From contig NZ_FNDP01000012.1 in assembly GCF_900100545.1 (NCBI RefSeq), positions 1 to 64,000 of the forward strand: a stretch of DNA of 64,000 nucleotides. Reading direction: 5' to 3'. The position numbers were made by a program, and so were the translations under genes. The notes under the pieces were generated by a model that had not been told where the DNA came from, made no database searches, and was given only the letters and a program-made list of their open reading frames with translations. The DNA comes from Pseudobutyrivibrio sp. 49. Its GTDB lineage: Bacteria > Bacillota > Clostridia > Lachnospirales > Lachnospiraceae. Positions 1 through 7,968 of this stretch are shown here, in pieces. Positions within the stretch are counted from its first letter, which is position 1, and each line of letters starts with the position of its first letter.

Positions 1-186
1 GCTCGTTGCGACATCTGTAGCTTCAATTATTTCTGAATGAAGCTTAACTTCTTTAGCGATTGTGGTTGGGTCTTTTCCAAGTGCTGAACCAATGCTTTTA
101 AATGTAGAACCGCATGTGATTTCTTGTTCAATATAAGTTCTGTCAGTAAGAGTTAAATGACGTTGTCTTTTCTTTTTGTTTGCCAT
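1..186 (-). CDS. IS30-family transposase, N-terminal part (cut by window edge)
   Basis: The minus strand reads 62 codons from an ATG at 184-186 with no stop up to the window edge. The product starts with a very basic stretch (MANKKKRQRHLTL) followed by a helix-turn-helix-like segment containing GSALGKDPTTIAKEV. That is the typical N-terminal DNA-binding region of IS30-type DDE transposases, which cut and paste or copy an insertion sequence. An AGGGAGA ribosome binding site lies just upstream on the minus strand. The catalytic DDE domain is outside the window, so it cannot be said whether the element is intact. It points away from all neighbouring genes. Confidence 0.8.
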   Translation of the reverse strand, partial: MANKKKRQRHLTLTDRTYIEQEITCGSTFKSIGSALGKDPTTIAKEVKLHSEIIEATDVATS

Positions 187-432
187 AATTAATTCTCCCT
201 GGCAGACAGATAACCACTTACAATCATGAATAATAAAAAATGCTTGTGCAAGACTAAATTCCAGTTTGAGAGAAAAAAAGCCCATAAAACCGGAATTTAA
301 AATTTCACTTAAGGACAATTTTAACAATTTTAGCAATCTTTAAACCAAAATATAGGGTATATTTATGGACACCAACTTAGGTTACCCTGTACATAGTTAC
401 AGTTGACACAGGGAACCTATGGAGGTGTTTTT
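187..432. other. Probable IS end and dyad-rich intergenic DNA
   Basis: The 246 bases between the transposase and the next small ORF hold two imperfect inverted repeats. One is AAATTCCAGTTT (256-267) with AAACCGGAATTT (287-298). The other is AGGTTACCCTGT (379-390) with ACAGGGAACCT (408-418), just before the ribosome binding site of the small ORF. The IS terminus must lie somewhere here; the stretch near 365-378 (ATGGACACC) is one candidate. The opposite end of the element is not in the window, so the boundary and any target duplication cannot be confirmed. Confidence 0.4.
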
Positions 433-531
433 ATGAAAGGATATGTTGTTTCAGAAGGTTATATGGGACTAGTTGATGGTGTATATGAGCTTTTTGCTAC
501 AGAAGATGAATACTATGAATATGTTGCTTAA
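433..531 (+). CDS. Small ORF, 32-residue acidic/aromatic peptide
   Basis: An ATG with a strong GGAGGTG ribosome binding site at 421-427 opens a 32-codon frame ending in TAA. The peptide is rich in Tyr, Glu and Gly (for example SEGYMGLVDGVYELF, then DEYYEY) and has no signal peptide or membrane segment. I recall similar short GYMG-type peptides in other Lachnospiraceae, but this cannot be verified here. It sits between the IS edge and the Nudix gene. The strong ribosome binding site and non-random composition support translation. No function can be assigned. Confidence 0.55.
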   Translation: MKGYVVSEGYMGLVDGVYELFATEDEYYEYVA

Positions 532-553
532 CTTTATTGTTCTATAAATTATC

Positions 554-581
554 TTTACATCCAACTCAAACTACATAATAA
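554..581 (+). promoter_or_regulatory. Possible promoter of the Nudix gene
   Basis: TTTACA (554-559) is followed after 16 bases by TAATAA (576-581), a moderate sigma-A-type match about 40 bases before the Nudix start codon. This is read by eye from an AT-rich region. Confidence 0.35.
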
Positions 582-618
582 TATATTCATTGACAGTTCA
601 TGACAGGAGGGGCATAAA

Positions 619-1203
619 ATGCAATCAGACAAAGATTTAGAGTGGGAGTTAACATCCTGCGAGCATATAGTGGAAGATGAGTATATTGATTTTAGAAAAT
701 GTGCATACAAGCTTCCAGATGGAACTATCTTCGAGCCATTCTATAATTATAGTAGAAGAGATTACGTTGTTATCGTTGCAACAGATGAAGACGGTAAATT
801 CATTTGTGTAAAGCAGTTCCGCCACGGTATTAACAAGGTGACTGTTGAGTTTTGTGCCGGTGGACTTGAGAGACTTGATGGCAAAGAATATGGAAGCTGT
901 AATGATCCAGCTCAGGTGGAAGATGCTTTGGAAGCGGCAAAGCGAGAACTGCTTGAAGAGACTGGCTATGCGTCAAATGATTGGAAATACATTTTCAGAG
1001 TTCCTTCCAATGCTACAATGGCAGACAACTATGCGAATATCTATGTGGCGAAGAATTGTCGTAAGGTTGCAGGGCAGAACCTTGATGATACAGAATTCCT
1101 GAACGTACATCTGTATACCAGACAGGAAATTGATAATCTGATTCAGTCAGGGGATTTTCCACAGATGTCCCACATACTTGCACTTTTGCTTTCGGAAAAA
1201 TAA
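619..1203 (+). CDS. Nudix hydrolase, ADP-ribose pyrophosphatase-like
   Basis: This 194-residue cytoplasmic protein belongs to the Nudix superfamily, which hydrolyses nucleoside diphosphates linked to another group. Its closest general type appears to be ADP-sugar/ADP-ribose pyrophosphatase (NudF-like). The core AAKRELLEETGY, at about residues 106-117, supplies the metal-binding Glu residues of the Nudix box. About a dozen extra residues seem to separate the GG at 81-82 from this helix compared with the canonical spacing. The start has a strong AGGAGGGG ribosome binding site. It is a single gene ending in a hairpin at 1213-1238. The substrate cannot be set from sequence alone; housecleaning of ADP-ribose or another NDP-sugar is likely. 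Confidence 0.85.
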   Translation: MQSDKDLEWELTSCEHIVEDEYIDFRKCAYKLPDGTIFEPFYNYSRRDYVVIVATDEDGKFICVKQFRHGINKVTVEFCAGGLERLDGKEYGSCNDPAQVEDALEAAKRELLEETGYASNDWKYIFRVPSNATMADNYANIYVAKNCRKVAGQNLDDTEFLNVHLYTRQEIDNLIQSGDFPQMSHILALLLSEK

Positions 1204-1212
1204 GGATTAAAA

Positions 1213-1238
1213 AAGCGGGTACCCTGTGGTATCCGCTT
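1213..1238. terminator. Bidirectional hairpin terminator
   Basis: AAGCGGGTACC pairs with GGTATCCGCTT around a CTGT loop (one G-U pair). A run of A residues lies to the left, giving a U-tract for transcription from the minus-strand gene at 1259-1417. The plus-strand side has only a weak U-tract. It separates two convergent genes. Confidence 0.75.
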
Positions 1239-1258
1239 AAATTCTATATTTAATTCTA

Positions 1259-1417
1259 TTATTTGTTGAAGGTATTAGGAGTCATATAAATTCCCCAGTT
1301 GGCAGACTGTGCATACATCTGATCTTCCTTCTGTTGAATACGCTCGCTTATACTCTCAATCAATTCTTTACTAATCCCTTCGGCCTTAAGGTCCTGGAAT
1401 AAACTTACATCAAACAT
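1259..1417 (-). CDS. Small hypothetical protein (52 residues)
   Basis: The start is placed at the ATG at 1415-1417 because it follows a strong AGGAGGGG ribosome binding site; a longer reading to 1492 has none. The peptide begins MFDVSLFQDLKAEGISKEL and continues as a charged, probably helical segment with no membrane helix, Cys pair or signal peptide. A TATAAT box on the minus strand at 1478-1483 suits its promoter. I do not recognise the family. It is monocistronic, ending in the hairpin shared with the Nudix gene. Confidence 0.6.
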   Translation of the reverse strand: MFDVSLFQDLKAEGISKELIESISERIQQKEDQMYAQSANWGIYMTPNTFNK

Positions 1418-1477
1418 CACAGATCCCCTCCTTGCAAAAGTTATATATAAAGTAATTGCTTTGCTTTTTCTATAGTC

Positions 1478-1483
1478 ATTATA
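1478..1483 (-). promoter_or_regulatory. -10 element of the 52-residue gene
   Basis: The minus strand reads a perfect TATAAT about 60 bases upstream of the chosen start. No convincing -35 hexamer is visible at the usual distance. Confidence 0.4.
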
Positions 1484-1547
1484 ACACCACAAATAGTTAA
1501 AGTGTGAAAGAACTGTGATTTAAATGTGAATTTTAAGACAAAAATAA

Positions 1548-1576
1548 ACAACTGTCCGTGCATGACGAACAGTTGT
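1548..1576 (-). terminator. Terminator of the small membrane-protein gene
   Basis: ACAACTGTCCGT and ACGAACAGTTGT pair around a short GCATG loop with one mismatch. On the minus strand the stem is followed by TTTATTTTTG, a U-rich tract. It lies just downstream of the gene at 1602-1847. Confidence 0.7.
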
Positions 1577-1601
1577 AAAATTCATATCATTTGTTGTGGA
1601 A

Positions 1602-1847
1602 TTAATTCAATGATGAAAGATAATCCTGAATAGCTGCAGTATCGATGTCATAGTACTCATATGTAGCATTCTCGGAAGCTGAATCCTGCACCTTTGTATA
1701 TACTGAATATCCAACCCAACCTAAAATGGCAATTCCAATAACTGCAACAATTGCGAGGCTTAATACTTCCTCGATTTTTTTCTTTCTAAGTGTTGATCTA
1801 CGATTCTTTTTATCTAATTTCTTCTGATCTACCTTCTGTTGACTCAT
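1602..1847 (-). CDS. Small single-pass membrane protein (81 residues)
   Basis: The N-terminal 30 residues are extremely basic (MSQQKVDQKKLDKKNRR). One strong hydrophobic helix follows at about 31-50, then a short acidic, Tyr/Asp-rich tail, predicting the N-terminus inside and the tail outside. An AGGAGAAG ribosome binding site precedes the ATG on the minus strand. I do not recognise a named family. It lies between another small minus-strand gene and the divergent thyA operon and appears to be transcribed alone. Confidence 0.7.
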   Translation of the reverse strand: MSQQKVDQKKLDKKNRRSTLRKKKIEEVLSLAIVAVIGIAILGWVGYSVYTKVQDSASENATYEYYDIDTAAIQDYLSSLN

Positions 1848-1974
1848 TTCTTCTCCTATTTGTCAGGCCCTAGATTTTCCCATGGAAGACCCAACACAAC
1901 TATAAAATATAGTAACGCAACAGATATGTATTTTCAAGGATTATCGAGTCTTCTTGAGAATAATCTCTATTAAA

Positions 1975-2007
1975 ACACAATACGTTGTGATACACTTTTA
2001 TTAGTGT
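1975..2007 (+). promoter_or_regulatory. Two dyads, NrdR-box-like, upstream of thyA
   Basis: ACACAATACGTTGTGA (1975-1990) and ACACTTTTATTAGTGT (1992-2007) lie almost back to back, 40-70 bases before thyA. Against the NrdR box form ACACWATATATWGTGT I count 13 and 12 of 16 matches. Known NrdR pairs are usually about 31-32 bp centre to centre, but these are 17 bp apart, so NrdR control is only a suggestion. Either dyad could also serve another repressor. Confidence 0.35.
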
Positions 2008-2046
2008 ATTTAGACTAGGATAACTATAGGTAAAAGGAGAGAATTA

Positions 2047-2898
2047 ATGAGCAAAGCTGATGTGATTTTTAAGGCTATGTGCCGTGATATCTTGGAAAAT
2101 GGTACTGATACAAAGGATGAAATTGTACGACCAATCTGGGAGGATACAGGTGAAAAAGCCTATACTATCAAGCAGTTTGGTGTTGTTAATAAATATGATT
2201 TAAGAGAGGAATTCCCAGCTCTTACTCTTAGAAAGACTGCCCTTAAGACTGCCATGGATGAGATTCTTTGGATCTATCAGCGCAAGTCAAACAATATCAA
2301 AGATTTAAAGGGCCACATTTGGGATGAATGGGCAGATGAAAATGGTTCTATCGGTACAGCATACGGTTATGTTGTAGGAGAAAAGTTCGAATTTAAGGGC
2401 GAAATGATTGATCAGATGGATTATGTCTTAAAGCAGCTTAAGGAGACACCTTATTCACGCCGCATCATGACTAATCTTTATCAGTTCCACGATTTGGCTA
2501 CAGGCCATCTTGATCCATGCTGCTATTCAGCTACATATAATGTTACTAAGGACAAAAATTCAGATAAGCTTGTTTTAAACATGGTTTTAAATCAGCGTTC
2601 ACAGGATATTCTTGCAGCTAACAACTGGAACGTGTGTCAGTATGCAATCCTTCTTATGATGGTTGCACAGGTTAATGATATGATTCCAGGTCAGCTTATC
2701 CATGTTATTGCAGATGCACACATCTATGACAGACACGTGGATATTATCAAGGAGCTCATCGAGCGCCCAGAGCTTCCAGCACCTACCGTTCGCCTCAATC
2801 CAGAAGTGAAGAATTTCTATGACTTCACCACAGATGACCTTATCGTAGAAGGCTACGAGGCTGGAGAACAAATACGTAATATACCTATAGCTGTTTAG
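2047..2898 (+). CDS. thyA: Thymidylate synthase
   Basis: This 283-residue enzyme converts dUMP to dTMP using methylene-tetrahydrofolate as both carbon donor and reductant, producing dihydrofolate. The catalytic Cys is C158 in DPCCYSATYNV, aligned with the PCH motif of ThyA; here the residue after Cys is Cys rather than the usual His. The dUMP-binding segment NQRSQDILAANNWNV and the C-terminal substrate loop are also present. The length fits the family. dfrA starts 8 bases downstream, the usual functional pairing, because ThyA consumes reduced folate that DHFR regenerates. An AAAGGAGAG ribosome binding site supports the start. Confidence 0.95.
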   Translation: MSKADVIFKAMCRDILENGTDTKDEIVRPIWEDTGEKAYTIKQFGVVNKYDLREEFPALTLRKTALKTAMDEILWIYQRKSNNIKDLKGHIWDEWADENGSIGTAYGYVVGEKFEFKGEMIDQMDYVLKQLKETPYSRRIMTNLYQFHDLATGHLDPCCYSATYNVTKDKNSDKLVLNMVLNQRSQDILAANNWNVCQYAILLMMVAQVNDMIPGQLIHVIADAHIYDRHVDIIKELIERPELPAPTVRLNPEVKNFYDFTTDDLIVEGYEAGEQIRNIPIAV

Positions 2899-2906
2899 GA
2901 GGACAT

Positions 2907-3392
2907 ATGAATTTAATAGTTGCAGTAGATAGAAACTGGGCAATTGGCAAGGATAATAAGCTTCTTGTGAGCATCCCAGATGATATGAAGTTTTTCCGTG
3001 AGACTACTACAGGAAAGGTGGTCGTCATGGGACGAAAGACACTTGAAAGCTTCCCAAATGGCAAGCCTCTTAAGAATCGCGTGAACATCGTGCTCACCCG
3101 TGATCCTAATTATCAGGTGAAGGATGCAATCGTTGTTCATTCGAAGGATGAGCTTGATAAGGAGCTTGCAAAATATAATTCCGATGATGTTTTTGTTATC
3201 GGTGGAGAGAGTATTTACAGAATGCTTCTTGATGATTGCAATCGAGCATTTGTTACATACATTGATTATGCATACGATGCAGATACATTCTTCCCAAATC
3301 TGGATGAAAAGCCAGAGTGGAAGCTTGCAGAGGAATCAGAAGAGCAGACATATTATGATATAGAGTTTTATTTCAGAGCATACACAAAATAG
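2907..3392 (+). CDS. dfrA: Dihydrofolate reductase
   Basis: This 161-residue protein reduces dihydrofolate to tetrahydrofolate with NADPH. The N-terminal strand MNLIVAVDRNWAIGKDNKL, the acidic pair at 25-26 before MKFFRETT, the NADPH-binding VMGRKTLES and the downstream VIGGESIYR are classic DHFR features. It lies 8 bases after thyA and is surely co-transcribed with it. ilvB follows after 36 bases. Confidence 0.95.
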   Translation: MNLIVAVDRNWAIGKDNKLLVSIPDDMKFFRETTTGKVVVMGRKTLESFPNGKPLKNRVNIVLTRDPNYQVKDAIVVHSKDELDKELAKYNSDDVFVIGGESIYRMLLDDCNRAFVTYIDYAYDADTFFPNLDEKPEWKLAEESEEQTYYDIEFYFRAYTK

Positions 3393-3428
3393 CAACCGCA
3401 AACCAGCACCTACAGTGAGGACATAATA

Positions 3429-5120
3429 ATGGCATTGAATATTACAGGAAGAAAGTTGTTTGTTAAGGCGTTGAAGGAAGAGGGAGTAGACACTATTTTT
3501 GCCTATCCCGGAGGTATGATTACGGATATCGTGGACGAGCTATATAAGACCGAAGGAATCAGGGTCATTTTGGGTCGTCACGAGCAGGCTCTTGTACACG
3601 AGGCCGAAGGCTACGCAAGAGCTACGGGCAAGACTGCCGTCGTACTGGTCACCTCGGGTCCAGGAGCTACAAACACTATCACCGGTATTGCAGATGCTTA
3701 TTATGACAGCATCCCTATGGTGATTTTCACAGGTCAGGTGCCACTTCATCTCATTGGAAACGATGCTTTCCAGGAGGTGGATATCGTCGGTATGACACGT
3801 TCCATTACAAAGTTTGGCGTGACAGTTCGTAACAGAGAGGATATGGGACGTTTGTTAAAGATGGGATTCCAGATTGCTTCCACAGGAAAGCCTGGTCCGG
3901 TTCTCATTGATATTCCAAAGGATATTCAGGTGACTTCTGGTTCTCCGGATTACCCAGATCATGTTGATATCAGAGGATATCATCCAAATGAAAATGTTCA
4001 TATCGGTCAGCTTAAGAAAGCTTATAAGCTTTTAAAATCAGCAAAAAGACCTTTGATTATGGCAGGTGGCGGTGTGCGTATTTCAGGAGCAGAGAAAGAG
4101 CTTCAAGCCTTTGCTACAAAGATGAATATTCCTGTTACTACTACAGTAATGGGTAAAGGTGTTATGCCTGAGGACAGCCCACTTTACATCGGTAACTGTG
4201 GTATGCATGGTAGATTCGCTGCCAATAAGGCGGTCACAGAATGCGATGTGCTGTTTTCTATCGGTACTCGTTTTAACGACAGAATTACAGGCGACCTTGA
4301 GAAGTTTGCTCCAAAGGCGCAGATTGTTCATGTGGATATTGCATCTGCTTCAATCTCAAGAAACGTAGTAGTAGACGTTCCAGTTACAGCTGATGCAAAG
4401 ATGGCGTTGGAGAGACTGGTTGAATATGCTGAGGAGATGGACACTGAGAAGTGGCTTGATATTATCAACAGATGGGAAACTGAGCATCCTCTTTCTATGC
4501 CAGTTCCAAAGGTTGGTATTTGTCCACAAACCATTTGCGAAGCAGTCAACATGGTTTTCTCAAATGCAAATATTGTAACGGATGTTGGCCAGCATCAGAT
4601 GTGGGCCAGCCAGTTTATTAAGCTTAAAAAGGGACAGGAATTTATTACATCAGGTGGTCTTGGTACCATGGGATTTGGTTTCCCAGCAGCAATTGGAGCG
4701 GCTGTGGGCAATCCTAAAAAGCCAGTAGTATTGATTACTGGTGACGGTGGTTTCCAGATGAATATGCAGGAAATGGCTACAGCTATGACAGAAAAGATTC
4801 CTGTTGTTATATGTATATTTAATAATTCGAATCTTGGAATGGTTCGTCAGATGCAGCAGCTTTTCTATGGTAAGCGCTATGAGATTACCAATCTTGCAGC
4901 AGAGGATGGCAGCTATTATCCAGATTTCTTAAAATGGGCCGAGAGCTATGACTGTCTTGGAATCAGAGTTACAAATCCCGCAGACGTCGTTCCGGCACTA
5001 AAAAAGGCCAAAGCAAATAAAGAGGGTCCAACAGTTATCGATTTTATAGTTTCACCAGATGACTTAGTTCTTCCAATGGTTAAGAGTGGTACACCACTTT
5101 CAGACATGATACTTAAATAG
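3429..5120 (+). CDS. ilvB: Acetolactate synthase, large (catalytic) subunit
   Basis: This 563-residue thiamine-diphosphate enzyme catalyses the first common step of valine, leucine and isoleucine synthesis, condensing two pyruvates (or pyruvate with 2-oxobutyrate). The N-terminal domain holds the cofactor-activating Glu at about residue 52 in GRHEQALVHEAEGYARATG. The C-terminal ThDP/Mg motif starts at GDGGFQMNMQE (about 438) and continues to NNSNLGMVRQ. The middle FAD-type domain is present, and the length is normal. The regulatory subunit gene ilvN follows 20 bases later. No T-box or leader peptide is visible before it, so control probably comes from the upstream thyA-dfrA promoter or a weak internal one. 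Confidence 0.96.
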   Translation: MALNITGRKLFVKALKEEGVDTIFAYPGGMITDIVDELYKTEGIRVILGRHEQALVHEAEGYARATGKTAVVLVTSGPGATNTITGIADAYYDSIPMVIFTGQVPLHLIGNDAFQEVDIVGMTRSITKFGVTVRNREDMGRLLKMGFQIASTGKPGPVLIDIPKDIQVTSGSPDYPDHVDIRGYHPNENVHIGQLKKAYKLLKSAKRPLIMAGGGVRISGAEKELQAFATKMNIPVTTTVMGKGVMPEDSPLYIGNCGMHGRFAANKAVTECDVLFSIGTRFNDRITGDLEKFAPKAQIVHVDIASASISRNVVVDVPVTADAKMALERLVEYAEEMDTEKWLDIINRWETEHPLSMPVPKVGICPQTICEAVNMVFSNANIVTDVGQHQMWASQFIKLKKGQEFITSGGLGTMGFGFPAAIGAAVGNPKKPVVLITGDGGFQMNMQEMATAMTEKIPVVICIFNNSNLGMVRQMQQLFYGKRYEITNLAAEDGSYYPDFLKWAESYDCLGIRVTNPADVVPALKKAKANKEGPTVIDFIVSPDDLVLPMVKSGTPLSDMILK

Positions 5121-5140
5121 CATTTACTGAGGTAGAGGAC

Positions 5141-5659
5141 ATGGAAAAGATGAAAAACAGATGGATAGCTTTATACGTTGAAAATCAGGTTGGTGTACTT
5201 GCAAAGGTTTCGGGGCTTTTTTCAGCAAAGTCATACAATCTTCAGACCCTTACAGTTGGCACTACAGAGAGAGAGGATGTTTCCAGAATGACCATCTCTG
5301 TAAAGGCTGACGATGTAACTTTTGAGCAGATTAAAAAGCAGTTGAATGCGATGGTGGAGGTTATAAAGGTCATTGATCTTACCACTATTCCAATTCATAT
5401 GAAGGAGATTCTTTACGCTACAGTTTCTGGGCTTGATGTTACAGGAAAGACAGAGGCATTTCAGATTGCAGAGGTATTTGCCAGAGGTGGAAGCGTTAAG
5501 ATTTGTGATATAGGAGGGGATTCTGTTCTATTTGAATGCACCCTTACAGAAAACAAAAATAATGAGCTGATTTCTCTACTTAAATCGAGATTTAAAAAAG
5601 TGCAAATCGTTCGCGGTGGAGCGGTTGCTGTGGAGGCTATCAGCCGTTCTAACAGGTAG
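5141..5659 (+). CDS. ilvN: Acetolactate synthase, small (regulatory) subunit
   Basis: This 172-residue partner of IlvB stimulates the catalytic subunit and confers valine feedback inhibition. The N-terminal ACT domain is evident from ALYVENQVGVLAKVSGLF and the following NLQTLTVG. The C-terminal half matches the ALS small-subunit C-terminal domain. The ATG chosen has a GAGGTAGAGGAC leader; a second ATG three codons later is also possible. A secreted hydrolase gene starts 6 bases after the stop, so it is probably co-transcribed despite having no metabolic link. Confidence 0.93.
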   Translation: MEKMKNRWIALYVENQVGVLAKVSGLFSAKSYNLQTLTVGTTEREDVSRMTISVKADDVTFEQIKKQLNAMVEVIKVIDLTTIPIHMKEILYATVSGLDVTGKTEAFQIAEVFARGGSVKICDIGGDSVLFECTLTENKNNELISLLKSRFKKVQIVRGGAVAVEAISRSNR

Positions 5660-5665
5660 GACAAT

Positions 5666-6901
5666 ATGGGGGAACGTTTTAAAAAGAGAATTGTATCTGT
5701 GTTGGCATTGGCAGTTGCGGTGTGCCTTTGCTTTAGTAGTTCGGTACAGGCTTCTCAGTCTGAAGTAGACAGACTGAAGGAAGAATCTAAGAACGCTACA
5801 CAAAAGGTAGATGACATTAAAAATAAAAAAAAGCAGGCACAGGATTCAAAGGATCAGCTGCAGGGTCAGGCGGATAGTTTGGCTGGGCAGATTACAAGTC
5901 TTAATAATCAGATATCCACCGTAACAGGAGAAATATCTGAGACTGAACAGAATATAGCAGTGGTTGAAGCAGATTTGGAAACTTTGTCTGGTGAAATAGA
6001 AGAAATACAAAATTCACTGGATGTTCAAAAAAATGCAATGAAACTTCGTATAAAATATATGTACGAGAACAGGACTACAAATACTCTGGTGAATTTCGTG
6101 GAAAGTGGCTCCATGGCAGAGTTTTTGCAACGTTTGGAGTACATGGCTCAGATTACTGCTTATGATCAGAAAGCTATAAAGAAATTTGAAGCAACACAGC
6201 TTGATTTGGAAGAAAAGAAGGCAGAAGTAGAAGAAAAAAATAAACAGCTTAGTGCATATCAAGATACACTGATTTCGAAAAAAAGTCAGCTGGGTACATT
6301 GGTGGGCACCACCACCTCGGCGCTTAATACTACAAATGGTCAGATCGCTGATACGCAGGCTGCCATCGAGGAGCTTGAAAGGCAGCAGAAGGAAGCTGAG
6401 GAATACGAAAAGAAGATTCAAAAGCAGTATCGTGATGCTCAGTTGGCACTGGCCCAAAAACTGGCTGGTGAACATGGTGCATATTCAGGTGGATATAGCA
6501 CAGACGATGAAGAGACATTATTACTTGCGGCATTGATTCAGGCAGAGGCAGATAATCAGGGAGCCGATGGAAGATTGGCGGTAGGCTCTGTTGTTATGAA
6601 CCGTGTTGCAAGCTCAAAATTTCCAAATACAATTGCCGGAGTAATTTATTCTCCGGGCCAGTTTGCACCTGTTGCATCAGGACGTGTTGCTTTGATACTT
6701 GCCAACGGTCCAAACAGTGGTTGTCAATACGCTGCCGCTCAGGCAATTGCGGGAAATACTAATACTGACGCGTTGTTTTTCTTTACTGTAAGCTATGCTC
6801 AGAATCTTCACGACAGACAGGTTGCAGAAGGTAAGGAAGGATTCCTGGATAGAACAGAGGGTGTTACTATAAACGCTCACTATTTCTACAATTATAAATA
6901 G
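5666..6901 (+). CDS. Secreted coiled-coil cell-wall hydrolase with SleB-type domain
   Basis: The 411-residue product has a signal peptide (about 1-29, ending near VQAS), then a long coiled coil rich in Gln, Glu and Lys (about 30-265) resembling the N-terminal half of PcsB/CwlO/EnvC-type proteins. A C-terminal cell wall hydrolase domain of the SleB (Hydrolase_2) family spans about 280-411. The likely catalytic Glu is in LLLAALIQAEADNQG, and the typical SVVMNRV and PGQFAP motifs follow. The coiled coil usually restrains or targets such enzymes to septal or sporulation sites. The role is inferred to be peptidoglycan cleavage outside the cell during division or growth. It lies immediately after ilvN. 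Confidence 0.87.
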   Translation: MGERFKKRIVSVLALAVAVCLCFSSSVQASQSEVDRLKEESKNATQKVDDIKNKKKQAQDSKDQLQGQADSLAGQITSLNNQISTVTGEISETEQNIAVVEADLETLSGEIEEIQNSLDVQKNAMKLRIKYMYENRTTNTLVNFVESGSMAEFLQRLEYMAQITAYDQKAIKKFEATQLDLEEKKAEVEEKNKQLSAYQDTLISKKSQLGTLVGTTTSALNTTNGQIADTQAAIEELERQQKEAEEYEKKIQKQYRDAQLALAQKLAGEHGAYSGGYSTDDEETLLLAALIQAEADNQGADGRLAVGSVVMNRVASSKFPNTIAGVIYSPGQFAPVASGRVALILANGPNSGCQYAAAQAIAGNTNTDALFFFTVSYAQNLHDRQVAEGKEGFLDRTEGVTINAHYFYNYK

Positions 6902-6940
6902 TCTGTAAATAGGCTATTTCATTGAAAAACTAGAACTAAT

Positions 6941-6963
6941 AAGCTAGAATAAAATCCTAGCTT
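6941..6963 (+). terminator. Weak hairpin after the hydrolase gene
   Basis: AAGCTAG and CTAGCTT form a perfect 7-bp stem with a 9-base loop. Only a poor U-tract follows, so read-through to deoD is likely. Confidence 0.3.
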
Positions 6964-7009
6964 TGAAATTAAAGAATGTTTTAATTAATAATTAATAAGG
7001 AGGTCGCAT

Positions 7010-7726
7010 ATGGCAACACCACATAATGAAGCGAATAAAGGGGATTTTGCTAAGACAGTTCTCATGCCTGGAGATCCACTTCGTGCAAAGTTCGTAGCAG
7101 ACAATTTTTTAGAGGATGTTAAGTGTGTAAACACAGTTCGTAACTGCCTTGGTTTCACAGGTACTTACAAGGGAGTTCCTGTATCTGTAATGGCTAGTGG
7201 AATGGGGATGCCTTCTATCGGTATTTATTCATACGAGCTTTTCGCATTTTATGATGTAGAAAATATTATCAGAATTGGTTCAGCAGGAAGCTACACAGAT
7301 AAGCTTAATGTTCTTGATGTAGTTATTTCTGAGAGCGCATTCTCTGAGAGTACATTTGCTAAGTTTACAAACGGAGTAGAGGAGAAGACACTTTACCCAA
7401 GCAAGAAGATTAACGATATTGCTATTGCAAAGGCTAAGGAGCTTGGCATCAACGCAAAGGTTGCAAAGGTTCACTCTTCAGATCAGTTCTACACAGCACC
7501 AGAGATGGGCGGCTGGAAGGCTGTTAAAGAGCGTTGCGGTTGTGATTGCGTAGAGATGGAGAGCTTCGCTCTTTTCAATAATGCAAACATGCTTGGTAAG
7601 AATGCTACATGTATGCTTACAATTTCTGATTCATTTGTAACATCAGAGGAGATTCCAGCTGAGGAGCGTCAGAAGTCATTCACAGAGATGATGAAGCTTG
7701 CTCTTGAGACAGCTATTGCACTCTAA
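7010..7726 (+). CDS. deoD: Purine nucleoside phosphorylase, DeoD type
   Basis: This 238-residue hexameric-type phosphorylase splits purine (deoxy)nucleosides with phosphate into base and (deoxy)ribose-1-phosphate, for salvage. The N-terminus TPHNEANKGDFAKTVLMPGDPLRAKF is characteristic of DeoD, including the phosphate/purine-binding GDPLRAK. RIGSAGSY and VEMESFALF supply further nucleoside contacts, and the catalytic Asp is probably the one in LTISDSF. An AAGGAGGT ribosome binding site precedes the start, and a strong terminator follows. Confidence 0.95.
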   Translation: MATPHNEANKGDFAKTVLMPGDPLRAKFVADNFLEDVKCVNTVRNCLGFTGTYKGVPVSVMASGMGMPSIGIYSYELFAFYDVENIIRIGSAGSYTDKLNVLDVVISESAFSESTFAKFTNGVEEKTLYPSKKINDIAIAKAKELGINAKVAKVHSSDQFYTAPEMGGWKAVKERCGCDCVEMESFALFNNANMLGKNATCMLTISDSFVTSEEIPAEERQKSFTEMMKLALETAIAL

Positions 7727-7743
7727 TAACAATTAAAATTTCT

Positions 7744-7781
7744 AACACCTGGTAACATTAGTTACTGGGTGTTATTTTTTT
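7744..7781 (+). terminator. Strong intrinsic terminator after deoD
   Basis: AACACCTGGTAAC pairs with GTTACTGGGTGTT around ATTA, followed by seven T residues. It closes the thyA-to-deoD group. Confidence 0.92.
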
Positions 7782-7837
7782 ACCTCAAAATAGTAAAGAA
7801 ATTGTTAATAATCCATATATGAAAATTTTGTGAAATA

Positions 7838-7853
7838 TGTTAGAATGTCTAAC
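7838..7853 (+). promoter_or_regulatory. Extended -10 overlapped by a short palindrome, LCP/polysaccharide cluster
   Basis: TG-T-TAGAAT (7838-7846) fits an extended -10 element. It lies inside the perfect dyad GTTAGA-ATG-TCTAAC (7839-7853), so a repressor binding there would block the promoter. No good -35 is visible. A leader of about 120 nt with two further small dyads (ATATCT-ACT-AGATAT and TTCAA-TTCAC-TTGAA) precedes the first gene. Confidence 0.4.
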
Positions 7854-7968
7854 GTTATGAGAATAATTGGAAAATTCTTTCATATCTACTAGATATTTTC
7901 AATTCACTTGAAGGGGAGATTGATTTCCAGAAAATTAATACTAAATTTAATAAAGTTAGGTTCAATAG

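Noticed and set aside
3393-3428. T-box or leader-peptide attenuator before ilvB
   Set aside because: The gap is only 36 bases and has no T-box motif or run of branched-chain codons.
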